Positions 12,434-20,910 of a stretch of DNA of 32,686 nt are shown one piece after another (the first letter of the stretch is position 1; each line of letters starts with the position of its first letter). Source of the DNA: Planctomycetes bacterium GWC2_45_44 (GTDB taxonomy: Bacteria > Planctomycetota > Phycisphaerae > Sedimentisphaerales > UBA12454); the NCBI GenBank assembly GCA_001824555.1, contig MHXU01000011.1, forward strand, positions 1-32,686, written 5' to 3'. The position numbers and the translations under genes are program-made. The notes under the pieces are model-generated. The model did not search any database and was not told the origin of the DNA. It saw only the letters and a program-made list of their open reading frames with translations.

Positions 12434-12912
12434 ATGTGAATAAAGTAACCAGAAAAAACAGAAACTGGTTTAGCTCTTTGAAAAAAGAATTAGTTGACCT
12501 AAAAGGCAAAGAGGTTGCTGTTGGTTTTCCCGCGGGAAATAGCAGTTTAGGTACGCCGTATTATTCTGGCGGTGCATCGGTTCTTGAAGTTGCAATATGG
12601 AACAATTACGGCACGCATAATATCCCGGCTCGTCCGTTTATGGATTTTGCGTCAATAGACATTCAGCACTGGTTTAAAACCGAAAACGCTGCGGATATTA
12701 AGCTCTGCAAGGACGGCAAAATTACGACCAATGAAATGTTTGGCCGCTGGGGTTCGATTGCAAAGGGAATGGTTCAAGAGCAGATTACAGATACTTATGA
12801 GCCGCCCAATGCTCAGTCAACGATTGATGCAAAAGGTTCGAGCCACCCGTTAATTGACACCGGCCATTTGAGACAGTCAGTTACTTTCGCTGTCAGGGAT
12901 AGAACAAGATGA
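12430..12912 (+). CDS. Neck / tail completion protein (HK97 gp10 or virion-morphogenesis type)
   Basis: 160 residues with a GTG start at 12430 (a second GTG at 12436 is possible) overlapping the upstream stop. KEVAVGFPAG, then VLEVAIWNNYGTHNIPARPF and the end HPLIDTGHLRQSVTFAV are the recurrent motifs of this head-tail joining family. The function is at the neck. Confidence 0.8.
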   Translation: MNVNKVTRKNRNWFSSLKKELVDLKGKEVAVGFPAGNSSLGTPYYSGGASVLEVAIWNNYGTHNIPARPFMDFASIDIQHWFKTENAADIKLCKDGKITTNEMFGRWGSIAKGMVQEQITDTYEPPNAQSTIDAKGSSHPLIDTGHLRQSVTFAVRDRTR

Positions 12913-13295
12913 TACCATTAAAACTTTGTAGCAAGGTTGTGAGTAATGCCAGTCAGCCAATTTCTGTTTATGAGACAACAGGAACGAGAGGTAATGGTCT
13001 TTGGGTTCCAGTTAAAGGCACAGCAAGGACAATTATGGCTGATGTTTTTAATGCAGACCCACAAAAAGTTCAGATTTTAACTGGCGGCGATGTATCAGAC
13101 GGCGGACTTGCGATTCAGACAATGGAAACGCTGTATTTCCAAGACCCGAAAATTACAACTACCGAAAACAAACAGTCTTTTATTACTTACGAGGGCTATT
13201 TGTACAAAGTAATAGCAAAAGGTTTTCAAAACATCAACGCTGGCTTTGATACTTACATTGCAACCCGATACTTAGAACACGGGAGCGACAGCTAA
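12909..13295 (+). CDS. Head-tail connector protein
   Basis: 128 residues, overlapping the preceding stop. Beta-rich, including YEGYLYKVIAKGFQNINAGFDTYIATRYL, with the length and position of head-closure or stopper proteins. No specific family is proven. Confidence 0.6.
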   Translation: MIPLKLCSKVVSNASQPISVYETTGTRGNGLWVPVKGTARTIMADVFNADPQKVQILTGGDVSDGGLAIQTMETLYFQDPKITTTENKQSFITYEGYLYKVIAKGFQNINAGFDTYIATRYLEHGSDS

Positions 13296-13296
13296 T

Positions 13297-13908
13297 ATGG
13301 CAGCGACAACATTAGATGCTCTTGAAATTGAGATTTGCAAAGCGATTGCCAGTGTAACCGGGTTTGTGGCGGATAATGTTATCAATGAACGCAATCCCGG
13401 AGCATTGCCGACAGGAGCTTATGCGAGTTGGCGAAAGCTCGACATCGAGCAACAGGCTTACCCTGAAATAACTAATCAGGAAATTGCGGCTGTGCCTGGA
13501 ATCCCCGGAGTGCCAGCAGTACCAGCGACCGAGGAAACACCAGAAATACCGGCTGTCCCTGCTATACCCGAAATACCGGCAAGATTTGACGAAACAATAA
13601 GCGATGTCCAGTATATCAAAGGGCAAATAAAAATTGTCGGTAAGGACGCATTTTCAAAGCTGTCAAGATTCGTAACGCTTTTAAGGTCTTCAAACAGATT
13701 TAAGGATTTATGGGCTGTTTGCGGTTTGGGCGGAGCCGACAGCGTTCAAGATGTGAGCGTTGTTGTCAATAGCAGGTCGCAAGAACAGGCCATTGTTAAT
13801 GTTTATTTTTATGCGGAAATTCAGCAGGTATCCGAGGTAGATTACTTCGATAAAGCTGCTGTGCCGATTACCGATTACGATTTGAGTTTAGTTATTCCAA
13901 AGGAGTAA
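13297..13908 (+). CDS. Tail terminator protein (LIC_12616-like) with a proline repeat insert
   Basis: 203 residues. The C-terminal half (SKLSRFVTLLRSSNRFKDLW, then VNVYFYAEIQQ) fits the neck/tail terminator proteins found just before sheath genes. Residues about 62-96 are an insert of near-triplet repeats built from PGIP, PAVP, PEIP and PAIP units, unlike the rest of the protein and probably an extended surface loop. Confidence 0.7.
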   Translation: MAATTLDALEIEICKAIASVTGFVADNVINERNPGALPTGAYASWRKLDIEQQAYPEITNQEIAAVPGIPGVPAVPATEETPEIPAVPAIPEIPARFDETISDVQYIKGQIKIVGKDAFSKLSRFVTLLRSSNRFKDLWAVCGLGGADSVQDVSVVVNSRSQEQAIVNVYFYAEIQQVSEVDYFDKAAVPITDYDLSLVIPKE

Positions 13909-13913
13909 AAATT

Positions 13914-15398
13914 ATGAGCGAAAGCCTACCACGCAGTTTAGATGTTGTAATATCATTGTCGAAAGCATCGACAGAGATTGCAACTGATATGACGTTGATG
14001 TGCATATTGACACCAAAGGCTACTTTTCAGGAAGCCGACAGGGTGAAATACTATACCACTTTTGCGGCCTTTGCGTTGGATTATCCGTCCAATACTTCAA
14101 TCTATTATGCCGGCAAAGCATTCTTTGAGAGAACACCTCACCCTGAAAAATTGGCTGTTGGTCTTATTGCCTCGGCTGATATTGCTGGTGTTGTAACCAG
14201 TGGGGCAATCACTATTGGAGATTTGACTTCGATTACAGACGGCTCGCTTAAAATATATCTCGGCGATGCTGAAACAGTTATTACTTTAAGCGACTTAGAT
14301 TTCCACCTTTGCGAAGATTTGGCTGATGTTGCGGCCGTTATCGCAGCGGCGGCTACATTCCCCGCGGGAGCAACGTGTGTGGCAAGTGCTACGGGAGTTG
14401 TAATTTCGACCGGCACTAATGTCGGCGATGATGCGATTGTATCTTATGCGTGGTTTGCTTCTGGACAGACGGGCACGGACGTTTCGGCTCTGCTTGGCTT
14501 GACGGCACTGGCCGGAGCGACATTATCACAAGGCCATACAGCGGTTGAATTAGCGGACGAGGCTGAAATTGTCAGACAGGCAAGCGTTGATGCGGGCTAT
14601 CCGATTTACGGATGGGCTTTGGACAAAGTATGGCGTGATACAGCCGACCAGAAGTCTTTTGCTGATTATGTCAATGCCCTTGAAAGCTCATTCTGTATTT
14701 TGACGACCAATCTTGCAACAGCCTATTCTTCGGTTGATACCGCAAATATCGGCTATTATTGCCACAATCTGAATTTAGACGCTGTCGGCGTATTCTATCA
14801 CGACAATGCACAGTATTACCCCGATGTTTCGTATATCGCACTGATGCTTGCTGTCGATTACGCAGCGACAAATTCGGCGATAACGGCGAAGTTTAAGAGT
14901 ATGACAGGAATTTCCCCGGTAGCAATTACATCGACACAGCTTTTGATTTTAGCAGGTCGCAGAATCAATACCTATACGCTCATCGGCAACAATTCCGAAA
15001 CAATCAGGGACGGCGTTCAATCGTCCGATGATTATTTCAGTGATGATACCGTGAACCTTGATAACTTCGTTGAGGAATTGCAGGTTGAGGTTTTCAACGT
15101 ATTCCTGCGTAACAAAAAAGTACCGTACACCCCGGCAGGCCAGTTGCTTATCGTTTCGGCCTGTCAGTTGATTTGCCAGCGATATGTAACGAATGGCGTG
15201 TTCGCAGATAGGCCGGTTACTGATACCACAAACGAAAGCGGCGTGTCAGTTTTACCGGCGTTTGAAATAGTACCGATGGGCATTGAGACTGCGACATCAA
15301 GCGATAGAGCGTCAAGAATAGCCCCGCCTGTCCAGATAACAGCTTATCTGGCCGGTGCAATCCACAAAGTAACTGTCAATGTTGATGTAATACCATAA
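13914..15398 (+). CDS. Contractile tail sheath protein (DUF3383-like)
   Basis: 494 residues with GGAG upstream. SLPRSLDVVISLSKAS and the sheath-like C-terminus (QITAYLAGAIHKVTVNVDVIP) fit DUF3383 sheath proteins. The middle (about 90-210) is an Ala/Thr/Gly-rich domain that would face outward. It establishes the virus as a myovirus-type phage. Confidence 0.88.
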   Translation: MSESLPRSLDVVISLSKASTEIATDMTLMCILTPKATFQEADRVKYYTTFAAFALDYPSNTSIYYAGKAFFERTPHPEKLAVGLIASADIAGVVTSGAITIGDLTSITDGSLKIYLGDAETVITLSDLDFHLCEDLADVAAVIAAAATFPAGATCVASATGVVISTGTNVGDDAIVSYAWFASGQTGTDVSALLGLTALAGATLSQGHTAVELADEAEIVRQASVDAGYPIYGWALDKVWRDTADQKSFADYVNALESSFCILTTNLATAYSSVDTANIGYYCHNLNLDAVGVFYHDNAQYYPDVSYIALMLAVDYAATNSAITAKFKSMTGISPVAITSTQLLILAGRRINTYTLIGNNSETIRDGVQSSDDYFSDDTVNLDNFVEELQVEVFNVFLRNKKVPYTPAGQLLIVSACQLICQRYVTNGVFADRPVTDTTNESGVSVLPAFEIVPMGIETATSSDRASRIAPPVQITAYLAGAIHKVTVNVDVIP

Positions 15399-15417
15399 GC
15401 ATAAGGAGCTTTCAGAT

Positions 15418-15825
15418 ATGAAAAAAACATATAGTCAGAGCAATGTAACGGTTCTTGTAAATGGAATCCCTCTGAAAGATTTGTCAGACGGAAATTCTAT
15501 AAGAGTTCGTCATAGAGGCGGCGAAGTAGAGCCTACCGAGGGAACAGACGGGGCGGCGATGAACATAGCTACTCGTCAGGGCGGCGAAATTGAAGTTGAC
15601 CTGAAAGAAATGTCCTCGTCTTTGATAATCCTCAACGCTTTGCGGCTCGCACAGGAACAGACCGGCATCGGTTGTAACGTGGTTATCCGCAGCGGCGTTG
15701 ATGTTGTCGATACTCTTGCGACAGCTTTTGTTTCTCTGCCCGGCGAAAAGGCAACCGGCGATAAGAAAATGGGGAAAATTACTTACAAGTTTTCCGGTAC
15801 AGTTCTTACCGGCTCGAATCTGTAA
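15418..15825 (+). CDS. Tail tube protein (DUF3277 / KPP10-like)
   Basis: 135 residues directly after the sheath gene, AAGGAG site. VNGIPLKDLSDGNSIRVRHR and a mixed beta/helix pattern suit the small tail tube proteins of this phage group. Position is the main support along with size. Confidence 0.78.
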   Translation: MKKTYSQSNVTVLVNGIPLKDLSDGNSIRVRHRGGEVEPTEGTDGAAMNIATRQGGEIEVDLKEMSSSLIILNALRLAQEQTGIGCNVVIRSGVDVVDTLATAFVSLPGEKATGDKKMGKITYKFSGTVLTGSNL

Positions 15826-15849
15826 GCTAAATAAAAAAGGACAGGAAAA

Positions 15850-16281
15850 ATGGCAGACTTAAAAAGTTTCACAGTGAACGGCAGGACTTATCGGATCGAT
15901 TCAATTCCGCCCGATGATGTATTGAGCCTGGGTATTAAAATTTCAAAGTTGCTCGCTCCAATGGCTGGCGGATTGCAGGGGTTTGACATTGGTGGGAAAA
16001 ATACCGAAGACAAGATTTTCTCATTGATTGCATCGGCATCGGCGGGTCTCGATTCTGATATGGCGGAAAAGGTACTCAAAGAGTGCCTAAGTTATGTCAT
16101 AACACCAGAAATGACCTACTTGCGAGACGCAAGCGTTCGCAATGCGTGGTTTATGAAACATCCAGAAGACATAATGCTTGTCCCTATCAGAGCCACGGTG
16201 GAGATTGCAAAGGATTTTTTGTTGCCAATGCTGGGTACTCTCGGTCGAAACTTGAAAATGACTGCGAGTGCATCAGCATAG
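15850..16281 (+). CDS. Tail assembly chaperone, short (G-like) form
   Basis: 143 residues preceded by AAGGACAGG. It starts FTVNGRTYRIDSIPPDDVLSL and is helical after that. The position between tube and tape measure is that of tail assembly chaperones. The frame ends at a TAG at 16279, while a second frame (-1) is open past it and carries a plausible C-terminal domain, so this is the unshifted product. Confidence 0.8.
   Translation: MADLKSFTVNGRTYRIDSIPPDDVLSLGIKISKLLAPMAGGLQGFDIGGKNTEDKIFSLIASASAGLDSDMAEKVLKECLSYVITPEMTYLRDASVRNAWFMKHPEDIMLVPIRATVEIAKDFLLPMLGTLGRNLKMTASASA
16215..16221 (+). other. Slippery heptamer T TTT TTG for -1 frameshift
   Basis: In the zero frame the codons are GAT TTT TTG, giving the ideal X XXY YYZ heptamer. 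Slipping back one base moves into the frame that stays open to 16466. It is the only classical -1 heptamer I see in the last 70 bases of the G-like frame. Confidence 0.7.
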
Positions 16282-16466
16282 AAATCCCTGACGGCTGGGA
16301 CGTAAAGGCAATAATAAGCCGAATCTGTTGTGCTGGTCTTTGCAGTTATACGGATATTAGAACGTGCAAAGTCAACATCTTTGATATTTACAGAATGTTG
16401 GAATTGTTGGACTGGCGGGATTTTGTAGAGAGCAAACAAAGGGCTAACGAAAATGAGCGTGATTGA
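16218..16466 (+). CDS. T-like extension of the tail assembly chaperone (-1 frame)
   Basis: 82 codons read only after the -1 slip. The fusion of about 205 residues would end in the helical stretch IEIPDGWDVKAIISRICC, then VNIFDIYRMLELLDWRDFVE, which looks like a real folded domain. It has no Shine-Dalgarno-equipped start of its own. The end overlaps the tape measure start, as in lambda-like G/GT then H order. Confidence 0.72.
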   Translation, partial: FVANAGYSRSKLENDCECISIEIPDGWDVKAIISRICCAGLCSYTDIRTCKVNIFDIYRMLELLDWRDFVESKQRANENERD

Positions 16467-17994
16467 CGAACTGGTAACTATTCTTGGGGTCGATTTAGAC
16501 GCAGCGGCATTGGCGAAAGTCGATGCTCTAAAATCGGGTATGGAAAAACTCGAAAAGTGGAGCGTCAAAGCAACTATCGCAGTTACCGCGGCAACAACCA
16601 CTTTTGCTTATTGGCTAAAAACAATCGGCAAGAATTCCGAGGGACTTGTCCGACTGGCTGATATGACCGGCGTGTCAACAAACGAGATACAGGGTCTTAG
16701 CTATGCTGTTGAACAACTTGGCGGCTCATCAGAGGCTTTAAAGAGCGACATACTTAATCTGCAAAAGACAATGACAAGTCCAATCCCCGGCCAGTTCAAT
16801 GAAACGTTGCAATATCTTGGCGTACAGACAAATATCGCAGGTAAGGGGATGCGTTCAGTTAGTGATGTTTTGGGCGATTTGTCAGAAAAACTTAGCAAAA
16901 TGAATAGCAGAACGGCTCTACAATGGGGAAGTAAGCTCGGATTATCGCAAGACACTATCCGATTATTACAGCAAGGACGTGAGGGAATTGCGAAGCTGAA
17001 ATTACAGGCAGAGCAGCTCGGCGGTATTATTCCGAATGAGGCTTTGCGGTCGTCAATAAAATTCAATCAGGGCTTAAAAGACATCTGGTTTTCTATAAAA
17101 GGAATTTCGACACAGATAGGGCTTTCATTCCTGCCGGCAATCGGAAAAGTAATAGATAAATTCCGTGAATGGCTTACTGTTAATCGTGAGCTTATAAAAT
17201 CAAGACTGTCCGATGTTATGGACGGAATATCAGCGGGCTTTGAGCGTGCGTGGGGTGTGATTAAAAAAATAAAAGATGCTGTTGTTGAATATGGCTCAAA
17301 GCTGTTTGATTCAATCGGCTTTACAATGAGCCTGAAAGATGCAACAGAGGGCTTCATAACCGGAGCCTTAATCGGGCTTGCGGCATTGGCTGTTGCGTGG
17401 TTAGCCATACATTGGCCTATTGCGGCGATAGCGGCGGCCTGCGTGGCTCTTGGTATCGTAATTGACGATTTGGTTGCGTATTTCAGCGGCGGGCAGAGTG
17501 TTATCGGAGACTTCTTTAAATCTTTTGAAGAACATTTTCCGGCCTTGTATGACTTTTTCGGCTGGCTCAAAGATATGTTTGGAACTGGACTTATTGCGGG
17601 TATTAAGATTTTTACAGCACAAGTAAAAGCTGCTTTCCAGTTTTGGGTAGATTACTTAAAGATTATTTACGGTGCAATAGAGTGGGTATTAAAAAAAATT
17701 GGTTTTGGTTCTGATAAAAGTAAAGAGCTTCGCAAAAAATACAAATCAACCGCGAATGAGGGTATAGACTTTGCTGTTGATGGAATTGATATGATAGCGG
17801 CAACTCGACATAATGTTATGAATAAAATGGTTATTGGGAACAAAGGCGGCGGAACTGTCAATAATAATCAAAAAGTAAATAATGTTATAAATGTTCAGGG
17901 TGCATCGAATCCGCAACAGACAGCGGGGCTTATATTTGAACACTTAAATAATAATTCGTTTAATGCAGGGCAGTTTGTCCCGGTTGCTCAATAG
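16453..17994 (+). CDS. Tape measure protein
   Basis: 513 residues. Helical N-terminus (IDELVTILGVDLDAAALAKV), Gln/Leu-rich middle, hydrophobic stretch ALIGLAALAVAWLAIHWPIAAIAAACVAL split by few charges (about 298-330), and Asn-rich end. It follows the chaperone as usual. It fixes tail length and helps DNA cross the membrane. It is short for a tape measure, suggesting a short contractile tail. Confidence 0.88.
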   Translation: MSVIDELVTILGVDLDAAALAKVDALKSGMEKLEKWSVKATIAVTAATTTFAYWLKTIGKNSEGLVRLADMTGVSTNEIQGLSYAVEQLGGSSEALKSDILNLQKTMTSPIPGQFNETLQYLGVQTNIAGKGMRSVSDVLGDLSEKLSKMNSRTALQWGSKLGLSQDTIRLLQQGREGIAKLKLQAEQLGGIIPNEALRSSIKFNQGLKDIWFSIKGISTQIGLSFLPAIGKVIDKFREWLTVNRELIKSRLSDVMDGISAGFERAWGVIKKIKDAVVEYGSKLFDSIGFTMSLKDATEGFITGALIGLAALAVAWLAIHWPIAAIAAACVALGIVIDDLVAYFSGGQSVIGDFFKSFEEHFPALYDFFGWLKDMFGTGLIAGIKIFTAQVKAAFQFWVDYLKIIYGAIEWVLKKIGFGSDKSKELRKKYKSTANEGIDFAVDGIDMIAATRHNVMNKMVIGNKGGGTVNNNQKVNNVINVQGASNPQQTAGLIFEHLNNNSFNAGQFVPVAQ

Positions 17995-18002
17995 GAAAGA
18001 AA

Positions 18003-18587
18003 ATGTTAAAAGGATTATTCGGCATATTTTTCAGTTCAAGCATTTTGGTTCAGGCCGACAGTAGTGGCCAGTCCGAAATACAGGTCGATGTCCGTAAATC
18101 CGACAGCCATAATTTATCGTCCGAAGTTACGATGAATACGATTGAAAACGGGGCGAAAATTTCAGACCATATTTTTAATAATCCGTGTCAATTATCAGTA
18201 GTTTTTCATCAGGTAAATACTTGGTTTGGCAAGGCCAGAGCAAGAGATGTTTGGACGCAATTCGAGAAACTCCACAAAGACCGAAAATTGGTTTCTGTTT
18301 TTACTGAACATAAAATTTATACAAATATGGCTGTTCAGAATGTTTCGGCGTTGCATACCGCACCATTCAAAGGGGCTTTGCAATTCAGTGTTAATTTTGT
18401 TCAGGTTAATTCCGTTCAGCTTGAATATGTTGAGGTGCCTGAATCACAATTAAAGGTTGACGAGCAAGGCACGAATAAAACTGCATCAAGCGAAATAGAT
18501 GCAGGTAGTCAAGCGGGAATACCTGTCAATACTGGCAATGAAAGTTACGCCCATAAAATAGCAAAACAAAAAGGGTGGGTTGATTAA
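18003..18587 (+). CDS. Dit-like distal tail / baseplate protein
   Basis: 194 residues after the tape measure. Segments SSEVTMNTIENGAKISDHIF and FKGALQFSVNFVQVNSVQLEY match the N-terminal Dit-like fold of small myovirus baseplates, and the end SYAHKIAKQKGWVD is a short helical tail. It would join tube and baseplate. Confidence 0.7.
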   Translation: MLKGLFGIFFSSSILVQADSSGQSEIQVDVRKSDSHNLSSEVTMNTIENGAKISDHIFNNPCQLSVVFHQVNTWFGKARARDVWTQFEKLHKDRKLVSVFTEHKIYTNMAVQNVSALHTAPFKGALQFSVNFVQVNSVQLEYVEVPESQLKVDEQGTNKTASSEIDAGSQAGIPVNTGNESYAHKIAKQKGWVD

Positions 18588-18588
18588 A

Positions 18589-18927
18589 ATGGAGTTAATA
18601 CCACTTACATCAGACGGTTCACGAAAAGTTGTCGTTACAACAGACGCAGGCATATTAACCTTTAAGACCTATTATATGACACTGATAAAATCGTGGCTTT
18701 GCGATATTGAAGACGCAGACGGCGTGGCTCTTGTAACCGGCCTGAATCTTGTAATTGCGGTTGATAATTTACTAAAAGGCCGCAACGTATTAAAAAACCA
18801 TATTTTGAGGGTTATCAGTGAAAATAACACTGAAAATAATACGTCAAAAAGTTTAGGCAATAAATGCTTTCTGATATTAGCCTCTAATGACGAATATATC
18901 CCGCCGATTTATAGTGAGGTGGCATAA
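18589..18927 (+). CDS. Baseplate plug protein (Pam3 gp18-like)
   Basis: 112 codons from the ATG at 18589; an in-frame TTG at 18580 lies within the preceding gene. MELIPLTSDGSRKVVV, then a beta pattern and GLNLVIAVDNLL resemble the plug proteins placed between Dit-like and hub genes. The stop overlaps the hub start (TAATG). Confidence 0.68.
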   Translation: MELIPLTSDGSRKVVVTTDAGILTFKTYYMTLIKSWLCDIEDADGVALVTGLNLVIAVDNLLKGRNVLKNHILRVISENNTENNTSKSLGNKCFLILASNDEYIPPIYSEVA

Positions 18928-19859
18928 TGTCCGAAAGACCTGTTTTAAGACGAGCAGAATTGCTGATATGGCCGCAGAATGAATCGGTCAATGCAAGCGA
19001 CAATGTTGCTATGAAGATAGTCTCGGACGGCACAAGAGACCATTTGAGAATGTCTTTTGCAATAAATAAAAGCATTTTAGGCACACCGAACAACAGCCAG
19101 ATTTTGCTTTATAATCTGAAAAAAGAAACAAGGGATTATTTTAGCCCATTGTTGAAATGTTCGCTGCGTGTCGGGTGGGATAATTACGGTCTGTTTGAGA
19201 TATACAACGGCGGACTGGTTGCAGCAACGCATCAGCGGCAAGGAGCGGACATTATTACAAAGCTGATAATGCTTACCGGCATTACGGCTACGTCTGTTTC
19301 GGTAACATCAGCAACTTTTAGCAGGGGCACGAAACTATCTTATATTTTAAAAACAATGGTTGAGCAGAAATTGCCGGGCGTTAAATATGACCCCGCGAGA
19401 GTGAAAATTGCCGATGGGGAAATAACGCAGCAGGGATTATCATTTGCGGGTTCTACAAAGGATTTTCTTGATAAACTTGCCAAACAGTATGGTTTTAGCT
19501 GGTCGATTCAGGACGGAGTTTTTCAGGCGATTCAGGATGGCAAGAGTTTTGGCCGAAATATCTTGATTTCGTCCGATGCAAAAACTCTTTTTAATGTCGC
19601 TCCGATTCTGCAAAGTCCTATGCAGGTACAGACCGGCGTAACGATTTCCGCATTGCTTGTTCCGGGCTTGTTACCGGGCGATACCGTTACCGTGCAAAGC
19701 AGCGTTAATCCTCAATTAGACGGCGTATATATGGCTCATACAATAGCATACAACGGCGACTTATTTGGGAATGAATGGGGAATGATAATACAGTCATTCA
19801 AAGATTTTTCGGCTGGAACTGAAAGCGAAACGCCTATTTACGAGGTCGGGACAATATGA
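18927..19859 (+). CDS. Baseplate hub protein (gp27/gp44-type)
   Basis: 310 residues. The alternation of beta domains with STKDFLDKLAKQYGFSWSI and the PGLLPGDTVTVQSS...LDGVYMAHTI end are typical of phage hub proteins that surround the spike. The stop overlaps the spike gene start. Confidence 0.8.
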   Translation: MSERPVLRRAELLIWPQNESVNASDNVAMKIVSDGTRDHLRMSFAINKSILGTPNNSQILLYNLKKETRDYFSPLLKCSLRVGWDNYGLFEIYNGGLVAATHQRQGADIITKLIMLTGITATSVSVTSATFSRGTKLSYILKTMVEQKLPGVKYDPARVKIADGEITQQGLSFAGSTKDFLDKLAKQYGFSWSIQDGVFQAIQDGKSFGRNILISSDAKTLFNVAPILQSPMQVQTGVTISALLVPGLLPGDTVTVQSSVNPQLDGVYMAHTIAYNGDLFGNEWGMIIQSFKDFSAGTESETPIYEVGTI

Positions 19860-20548
19860 ACAGTGCAATTCCAGACAAAGCAACACAAGAAGCAATCCAG
19901 TTCGATAGATTTATGCTCGGCGTAAATACGGCGATTCCTGCGGTCATTATTTCGTTTGATACCACAACTCGACTTGCAAAAGTTAGACCTGCGATAGCTT
20001 TAAAAATAGTCCAGCCTGACAAAGTGGAATTTATAAACCTGCCGATTATTGAGAATGTTCCTGTCTGCCTGCCGCATTCACGGTCGGCAGGTTTATATCT
20101 TACCGTCCCGATTTGTCCAGGCGATGAATGCCTGCTTATATTTTCGCAGCGGGCGATTGATAACTTTGTTGAACTCGGCGGAATTGTAACTCCGCCTGTC
20201 GGAAACAGTCCGGCGACAAGCTGTGTGAGGCATCACGACTTGACGGATGCAATTTGCATTCCGGGCATTATCACAATGCCGCAAACTTTGACTGGCTGGA
20301 ATAATTCAGCAATCGAAGTCCGCAGTGGGAACGGAGCGACAAAAGTATCCGTTTATGCCGACAAAGTTGATGTTCAAACGACCACTGTAAATATCATAGC
20401 GGGCGATGTGAATGTTACCGGCGATATACACGTTACAGGCGGGATAGATACGACCGGCGATGTCGTGGCAGGAACAATATCCCTTAAATCGCACTTACAC
20501 AGCGGCGTTCAACCGGGCGGCGGCAATACAGGAGTACCAGTACCATAA
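19856..20548 (+). CDS. Baseplate spike, Gp138/gpV type
   Basis: 230 residues. An OB-fold like N-terminal domain (VIISFDTTTRLAKVRPAIAL; GDECLLIFSQRAID) is followed by a repetitive beta-helix (VNVTGDIHVTGGIDTTGDVV). The C-terminus has KSHLHSGVQPGG with His213-x-His215, the metal-binding apex found at the tip of membrane-piercing spikes. Confidence 0.88.
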   Translation: MNSAIPDKATQEAIQFDRFMLGVNTAIPAVIISFDTTTRLAKVRPAIALKIVQPDKVEFINLPIIENVPVCLPHSRSAGLYLTVPICPGDECLLIFSQRAIDNFVELGGIVTPPVGNSPATSCVRHHDLTDAICIPGIITMPQTLTGWNNSAIEVRSGNGATKVSVYADKVDVQTTTVNIIAGDVNVTGDIHVTGGIDTTGDVVAGTISLKSHLHSGVQPGGGNTGVPVP

Positions 20549-20910
20549 TGTATGACCTTGCTTTAGACAATTTGAATAATGACTTGAGTATTGTTGGCGG
20601 CGGTTTTGTTTCCGTTGTATCGGCTCAAGAAGTTGCACAGCGAGTTAGGACGCATTTGCAGCGTTGGTTTGGCGAATGGTTTTTGAATATCACTTTGGGC
20701 GTGCCTTATGCTGAAAAATTGCTCGGCCAAAAAGACAAAACGCTCATTGAATTATATTTGAGAAAAGAAATCGCCACTATTGATGGCGTAGAAAAAATAA
20801 AGACTTTCAACATTGTGCAGGATTATGCAGCGAGAGCAATAACAGCCTACATCGAATTAACGACCACTTATGGCGAAGATGTAGCTATTCCGATTGAGGT
20901 AACACAATGA
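20548..20910 (+). CDS. Baseplate wedge protein, gpW/gp25 family
   Basis: 120 residues. AQEVAQRVRTHLQRWFGEWFLN and KEIATIDGVEKI are the family signature regions. Its stop overlaps the gpJ-like start. It forms part of the sheath-initiating baseplate wedge. Confidence 0.88.
   Translation: MYDLALDNLNNDLSIVGGGFVSVVSAQEVAQRVRTHLQRWFGEWFLNITLGVPYAEKLLGQKDKTLIELYLRKEIATIDGVEKIKTFNIVQDYAARAITAYIELTTTYGEDVAIPIEVTQ

Noticed and set aside
16083-16217. Independent gene starting at ATG 16083
   Set aside because: This part overlaps the chaperone in another frame, has no ribosome-binding site and is Arg/Cys/His-rich; only the part after the slippery site looks like protein.
16254-16260. GAAAATG as the frameshift site
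   Set aside because: It does not fit X XXY YYZ in the zero frame; T TTT TTG at 16215 does.
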